Source: Natronobacterium haloterrestre (GTDB lineage: Archaea > Halobacteriota > Halobacteria > Halobacteriales > Natrialbaceae). Taken from it: a stretch of DNA of 64,000 bases. The notes below the pieces were generated by a model. The model saw nothing but the letters and a program-made list of their open reading frames with translations, was not told the origin of the DNA and ran no database searches. The number at the start of each line of letters is the position of its first letter. The stretch's first letter is position 1. The stretch is taken from positions 372,001 to 436,000 of the forward strand of contig NZ_FOKW01000001.1 in NCBI RefSeq assembly GCF_900112205.1. Reading direction: 5' to 3'. Below are positions 59,983 to 64,000 of this stretch, in pieces. The translations under genes were made by a program, and so were the position numbers.

Positions 59983-60185
59983 TTATGTACAAGTTCGTAC
60001 GCAATCGGGGGAACAAGTCGGTGTTGATTCGCTCGCTCGTTCACCCTCGAGAACCGGTCACGTGCCTGACGCGCCCGGGTACGGTCTTTCGCCGGTCCGC
60101 TCCCGTCGGCCCGTGCGTTCGCGGCTCGTGACGGCGTGTCCAATCGTCCGAACGTTCATTAGCGTCCCATCTGAACGGATCGGGC

Positions 60186-61802
60186 ATGGAACGGTGGCAA
60201 CGGCGGGCAGTGAGGACGGTCGCCGGGGTCGTGGTCCTTGCCTTTCTCGCGTCGCTGGCGTATCACTACCTCATGGTGGTCGTCGAGGGGCGGTCGCCAC
60301 GGTATCTTCACTCGACCCAGGTCGTCGTCGAGACGCTTACCGGAACCGGATACGGCTCCGACTCCCCCTGGGAGTCGACCGTCGGCAATCTCTTCGTCAT
60401 CGCGATGGACCTGAGCACGTTCCTGATCCTGTTTATCGTCGTTCCCTACGTCTTCCAGCCCGTCCTCGAGGAAGCGCTGTCGCCGGCGGTGCCCCGCGAA
60501 GTGGAAGTCACCGATCACGTCGTCGTCTGTGGCTACACCTCCCGCGGGGAACGACTCGTCGAGGAGTTCGAGACCCGCAGCGTCGACTACGTCGTCGTCG
60601 TGGCGAACCGCGACCAAGTGCTGGAGCTCCAGGAGGCGGGCATCTCCGTAATCCAGGGAGATCCCACCTCGGCAGCGGCTCTCGAGCGAGCCCGGGTCGA
60701 GGAGGCCGCTTCCGTCGTCGTCGACACCGACGACGAACACGCCGCGAGCGCGGTGCTCGCAGTCAGGGAACACGACGAGTGGATCCAGATCGTCGTGCTC
60801 TGTACAGACCTCTCGCTCGAGCAGCCGATCCGCTACGCCGGGGCCGACGCCGTCATGACGCCGCGGCACCTGCTGGCCCAGCGGATCGCCGAGCGCGTCC
60901 AGACGGAGATCAACCCACGGGTGAGCGACGTGACCAGCCTGGGCGAGGACCTGGCACTCGTCGAGGTAACGATCGCGGAAGACAGCCCGTTTCACGGACA
61001 GACCATCGGGGAGACGGGGCTGATCGAGAACGGGAGCGTCACCGTCGTCGGCCTGTGGACGGACGGCGAGTTCGTCGCGTCGCCGGCACCGGATACGCCC
61101 ATCGACGAACAACTGACGATTCTCGTCGCCGGACCCGAATCGGAACTGAAAGACCTCGAGCGGCGGACGCGGACGGAGGACGGGCGTGACGGTTCGGTGG
61201 TCGTCGCCGGCTACGGGGAGGTCGGTGGGACGGTCAGCGAACGGCTGCGGGGGTCGGCCGTCGACTGTACGGTCGTCGATCTCGAGGACGACGAGGGCGT
61301 CGACGTCGTCGGAAACGCGACGGACGAGGAGGTCCTCCGGCGGGCGGGCATCGAAGCGGCGTCGTCGTTCGTTATCGCGATCGCGGACGACGCCGAAGCG
61401 ATCCTCTCGGTACTCGTCGCCCGCGAACTGGCACCGGAACTGGACATCGTCGTGCGGATGAACGACTCCGCAAACGAGGCCAAGGCTCGCAGGGCGGGGG
61501 CCGACTACGTGCTCAACCTGCCGGACATCAGCGGCCGCCTGCTCGCGCTCGACGTCCTCCGGGAGGAGATCATCTCCTACGACCGCCAGTTGAAGATCGT
61601 CCGCTACGAGAGCGACCTCCTCGTGGGACGCGAACTCCGGGACACGCCGTTGCCAGAGTTGAACTGCACCCTCATCGCGGTCGAACGGTCCGACGGGGTC
61701 GTCACCGACATTTCGCCGTCGTTTACGTTCGAGCGCGGGGACAGCCTGCTGCTGGCCGGCGACGACGAAGCCATCGACGAACTCGAGTCCAGACTCGCGT
61801 GA
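60186..61802 (+). CDS. Potassium channel with two RCK (TrkA-N/TrkA-C) modules
   Basis: 538 residues. The pore domain (~1-95) has two helices and the filter 'VETLTGTGYGSDSPWEST', in which the usual TVGYGD reads TGTGYGS. The first RCK module (~112-310) begins 'DHVVVCGYTSRGERLVEEF' (TrkA-N) with TrkA-C at ~240-310. The second (~335-538) starts 'GSVVVAGYGEVGGTVSERLR' (TrkA-N) and ends with 'FERGDSLLLAGDDEAIDELE'. Ligands are probably NAD(H) or other nucleotides. It may help maintain the high cytoplasmic K+ of haloarchaea. Confidence 0.9.
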   Translation: MERWQRRAVRTVAGVVVLAFLASLAYHYLMVVVEGRSPRYLHSTQVVVETLTGTGYGSDSPWESTVGNLFVIAMDLSTFLILFIVVPYVFQPVLEEALSPAVPREVEVTDHVVVCGYTSRGERLVEEFETRSVDYVVVVANRDQVLELQEAGISVIQGDPTSAAALERARVEEAASVVVDTDDEHAASAVLAVREHDEWIQIVVLCTDLSLEQPIRYAGADAVMTPRHLLAQRIAERVQTEINPRVSDVTSLGEDLALVEVTIAEDSPFHGQTIGETGLIENGSVTVVGLWTDGEFVASPAPDTPIDEQLTILVAGPESELKDLERRTRTEDGRDGSVVVAGYGEVGGTVSERLRGSAVDCTVVDLEDDEGVDVVGNATDEEVLRRAGIEAASSFVIAIADDAEAILSVLVARELAPELDIVVRMNDSANEAKARRAGADYVLNLPDISGRLLALDVLREEIISYDRQLKIVRYESDLLVGRELRDTPLPELNCTLIAVERSDGVVTDISPSFTFERGDSLLLAGDDEAIDELESRLA

Positions 61803-61973
61803 AGGGACCCCAGTCGAACGGTTCGGCCCCCACACGGTACGACCACGTTACGACCGAGAAGCACGGTGTTACGCGCCGAAGTGCACCGTTATGCATCGGA
61901 GCGCCCGCGAGAACCCGTCAACGGTCTCCCGGCTTTTTGACCTGCGGGATGGAACTCATAGTTGGTGTGTCAC

Positions 61974-63296
61974 ATGGCAACAAGAGAAACAAAATCGTAC
62001 TGGCAACGGTATCGGTCGATTCCGATCGTGAACCGTATCGGTGCGGCGTTCGTCCTCGGCTCCGTCGTCGGGTTGATCGTCGGCGAACCGGTCACCGTAC
62101 TCGAGCCGCTGGGCGACATCTTCGTCCGCCTGCTCTCCATGATCGTCATTCCGATCGTCATCTTCACCCTGTTGATGGGGATCAGGCGGATCTCGCCGTC
62201 GACGCTCGGGCGCGTCGGCGGACAGGTGATCGCCCTGTACGCGATCATGTCGGCGATCGCGGTCGGCATCGGGCTCGCGGCGGCGAACCTGGTGAATCCG
62301 GGGACCGGGCTGACCCTGACGGAGGACGTCGAGTTCGAACCGGCGGACACGCCGGACTTCCTCGAGGTCATCGTCGGCATCGTCCCGGAGAACCCGATCG
62401 GGGCGATGGCCGAGGGTGACGTCCTCGCGGCGATCTTCTTCGTGATCGTCTTCGGGCTGGCACTGCTGTTGCTCGAGGAGGAAACCGAGGACGAGACGGT
62501 CCGGTCGGGCGTCGAGTCGCTGTTCAACATCGTCGAGGCTGGCACCGAGGCGCTGTTCAAGATCGTCTGGGGGATCATGGAGTACGGCGTCATCGGCGTC
62601 TTCGCCCTGATGGCCGCCGTCTTCGGCCAGGCCGGTATCGACGCGCTCGTCCCGTTCGCGCTGTTGATCGGGACCCTGCTCGGCGCGATCCTGGTTCATA
62701 TCGGGGTCGTCTACCTCGGCGGGCTCATCATCGCGCTGACCCGACAGTCGCCGATCGCCTTCCTCGTCGGGTCGAAAGACGCGATCGTGACGGCCCTCTC
62801 GATCCGCTCCTCGAGCGGGACACTGCCCGTGACGATGGCAAACGCCGACGACAACCTGCGGATCAACGAGGGGGTCTACGGCTTCTCGCTGCCGCTGGGT
62901 GCGACGATCAACATGGACGGGACGGCGATGTACCAGGGAGTCGTGGCGGTCTTCGCCGCGAACCTCGTCGGCGTCCAGTTGACGCTCGTCGAGCAGGTGA
63001 CGGTCGTCCTCATCGCCGTGCTCGCGAGCATCGGGGCCGGCGGCGTCCCCGGGACGGGCCTGATCATGCTGACGCTCGTGCTGACCCAACTCGGGCTCCC
63101 GCTCGAGGTGGTCGGGTTCGTGGCCGGCGTCGACCCGATCCTCGATCGCCTGCGGACGATGACGAACGTGACCGGCGACCTCGCCGTGACGACGGTCGTC
63201 GCGCACTGGAACGACGCGATCGACTTCGACAGCGGATCGTGGGTGGACCCGACCCGCGGCCTCGAGATCGGCGAATCCGTGCCCGGCGGGGACTGA
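61974..63296 (+). CDS. Dicarboxylate/amino acid:cation symporter (DAACS family)
   Basis: 440 residues from the ATG at 61974 (MATRETKSYWQRYRSIPIVN); a TTG four codons upstream is unlikely. Family signals are 'VLGSVVGLIVGEPVTVLEPL', 'VIPIVIFTLLMGIRRISPST', HP1 serines 'SSSGTLPVTMANADDN' and TM7 'GATINMDGTAMYQGVV' (NMDGT), with HP2 'GAGGVPGTGLIMLTLVL'. These bind Na+ and dicarboxylates such as aspartate or glutamate. A second member follows at 63640. Upstream of the stop a GC-rich hairpin (63321-63352) may end transcription. Confidence 0.93.
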   Translation: MATRETKSYWQRYRSIPIVNRIGAAFVLGSVVGLIVGEPVTVLEPLGDIFVRLLSMIVIPIVIFTLLMGIRRISPSTLGRVGGQVIALYAIMSAIAVGIGLAAANLVNPGTGLTLTEDVEFEPADTPDFLEVIVGIVPENPIGAMAEGDVLAAIFFVIVFGLALLLLEEETEDETVRSGVESLFNIVEAGTEALFKIVWGIMEYGVIGVFALMAAVFGQAGIDALVPFALLIGTLLGAILVHIGVVYLGGLIIALTRQSPIAFLVGSKDAIVTALSIRSSSGTLPVTMANADDNLRINEGVYGFSLPLGATINMDGTAMYQGVVAVFAANLVGVQLTLVEQVTVVLIAVLASIGAGGVPGTGLIMLTLVLTQLGLPLEVVGFVAGVDPILDRLRTMTNVTGDLAVTTVVAHWNDAIDFDSGSWVDPTRGLEIGESVPGGD

Positions 63297-63639
63297 TACG
63301 GACGACTGGAAGCCATCGCCGGCCCGATCGCGAACTGGCCTGCGGTCGGGCCGGGAACTCGGTACAGCAGACCGTCTCACCGTTGCCGATCGCGGAACCG
63401 GTCGTCCTGTCGTCGACCCGTCGCTCGCGGGGGACCCCTGACCGGCCGTGACCACGAACGGAACCTGTGGTATTTCCCCGAATTCGACGGGTCATTTTCA
63501 CGTAAATGTAGTACTTCGCACATAACTCGATCGATGGAGATCTGATTCCTGTCACTGATTCTTCGAGAACTGATATCGTAATTCATGATAATACTGACTA
63601 ATAGTAACGCTTATCAAACGACCGTTAATTGCTCGAGGT
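63297..63639. other. Intergenic region with terminator-like hairpin and AT-rich promoter
   Basis: The hairpin GGCCCGATCGC / GCGGTCGGGCC (63321-63331 and 63342-63352, one mismatch) lies 24 bp after the first symporter's stop. The next ~150 bp are unassigned. From about 63480 the sequence turns AT-rich and includes GCTTATCAAAC (63609-63619), roughly 25 bp before the ATG at 63640, a probable TATA box. Confidence 0.5.
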
Positions 63640-64000
63640 ATGTCGTTAGGTATCATGGCGACCTACTGGTCGCGCTATCGCTCCGTGCCGATCGTCTATC
63701 GGATCGGCGTCGCCTTCGTGCTCGGCTCGATCTTCGGGTTGCTCGTCGGCGAACCCGCGACGGCGCTCGAGCCACTCGGCGACCTCTTCGTCGATCTGTT
63801 GAGTATGCTCATTATCCCGATCATCGTGTTCACGCTGTTGATGGGCGCGAGACGGCTCTCGCCGAGTAACCTCGGGAAGATCGGCGGGCAGGTGGTCGGC
63901 CTGTACGCGATCACCTCGGCGCTTGCCGTCTTCGTCGGCCTCGCCGTGTCGAACCTGATCAACCCCGGTGAAGGACTCGAGGGCTGGCAGGAGGCCGAGG
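63640..64000 (+). CDS. Second DAACS-family dicarboxylate/Na+ symporter, truncated by window end
   Basis: The first ~120 residues are visible. They match the preceding symporter closely: 'YRSVPIVYRIGVAFVLGS', 'GEPATALEPLGDLFVDLLSM' and 'VFTLLMGARRLSPSNLGKIG' against the same segments of the first copy. The ATG at 63640 (MSLGIMATYWSRYRS) or the next at 63655, which aligns with MAT of the first copy, are both possible. The protein continues past the window. Tandem paralogues suggest different affinities or substrates. Confidence 0.88.
   Translation, partial: MSLGIMATYWSRYRSVPIVYRIGVAFVLGSIFGLLVGEPATALEPLGDLFVDLLSMLIIPIIVFTLLMGARRLSPSNLGKIGGQVVGLYAITSALAVFVGLAVSNLINPGEGLEGWQEAE

Overview
The window comes from the chromosome of a haloarchaeon (class Halobacteria; Natrialbales-like by gene content, which is an inference). 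GC is high throughout, the proteins are very acidic, and transcripts look leaderless, with TATA boxes 25-30 bp before start codons. Twin-arginine lipoprotein signals, archaeosortase A, aIF5B, Nob1, Pus10, TrmY, 3-dehydroquinate synthase II and HalOD1 proteins all point the same way. Most of the window is core chromosome.

Layout. 1-9.6 kb: the end of an unidentified gene, carA divergent from an Lrp/AsnC regulator, a PHP protein, a lipid kinase, a Nudix/IDI-1 protein lacking the catalytic cysteine, small membrane proteins, a zinc alcohol dehydrogenase, MoaB and a 5-formyl-THF cyclo-ligase. After these comes a 500 bp non-coding stretch rich in inverted repeats. 9.3-12.7 kb: a compact nucleotide operon, pyrG-guaA(PPase)-DUF7126-like. 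12.9-26.3 kb: GNAT, aIF5B, PRC-barrel, Nob1, CPBP protease, phosphoglucose isomerase, secF-secD, a cation/Ca2+ exchanger and RNase HII. 26.4-34.4 kb: an S9 peptidase interrupted by an in-frame TAG, then Pus10, HtrA and TrmY. Pus10 and TrmY are expected to act successively on position 54 of tRNA, and both lie near a tRNA-Pro(CGG) gene. A decayed TnpB element sits just behind that tRNA.

34.5-41.3 kb is a regulatory, probably accessory zone. It has three small stand-alone HalOD1 proteins, three winged-helix DUF7344-like proteins and a second Lrp regulator, with several palindromes at their promoters. It also holds a lipoprotein, a 2Fe-2S ferredoxin and a 52-residue membrane protein. 41.3-54.2 kb: shikimate-pathway AroB', an HTH regulator, HAD, zinc-ribbon and SprT-like proteins, a nucleoside permease-like protein, archaeosortase A, a metallophosphoesterase whose start codon abuts a hexanucleotide tandem repeat, a DMT protein, an FAD amine-oxidase-like protein, OsmC and an MBL hydrolase.

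54.3-55.3 kb is an AT-rich insertion behind gatB. A 55 bp near-copy of the gatB 3' end, with its own stop codon and hairpin, lies beyond a ~700 bp element. That element has imperfect terminal inverted repeats and an 8 bp target duplication, and carries only a small lipoprotein gene. The window closes with a GAF histidine kinase, an NSS transporter, a K+ channel with two RCK modules and two tandem dicarboxylate/Na+ symporters, the second cut by the window end.

The signals most worth checking are the gatB-end insertion with its cargo-carrying element, the amber codon in the S9 peptidase, the shared promoter palindromes of the two Lrp regions, the HalOD1/DUF7344 cluster, the cysteine-less IDI-1 and the repeat abutting the phosphoesterase start.
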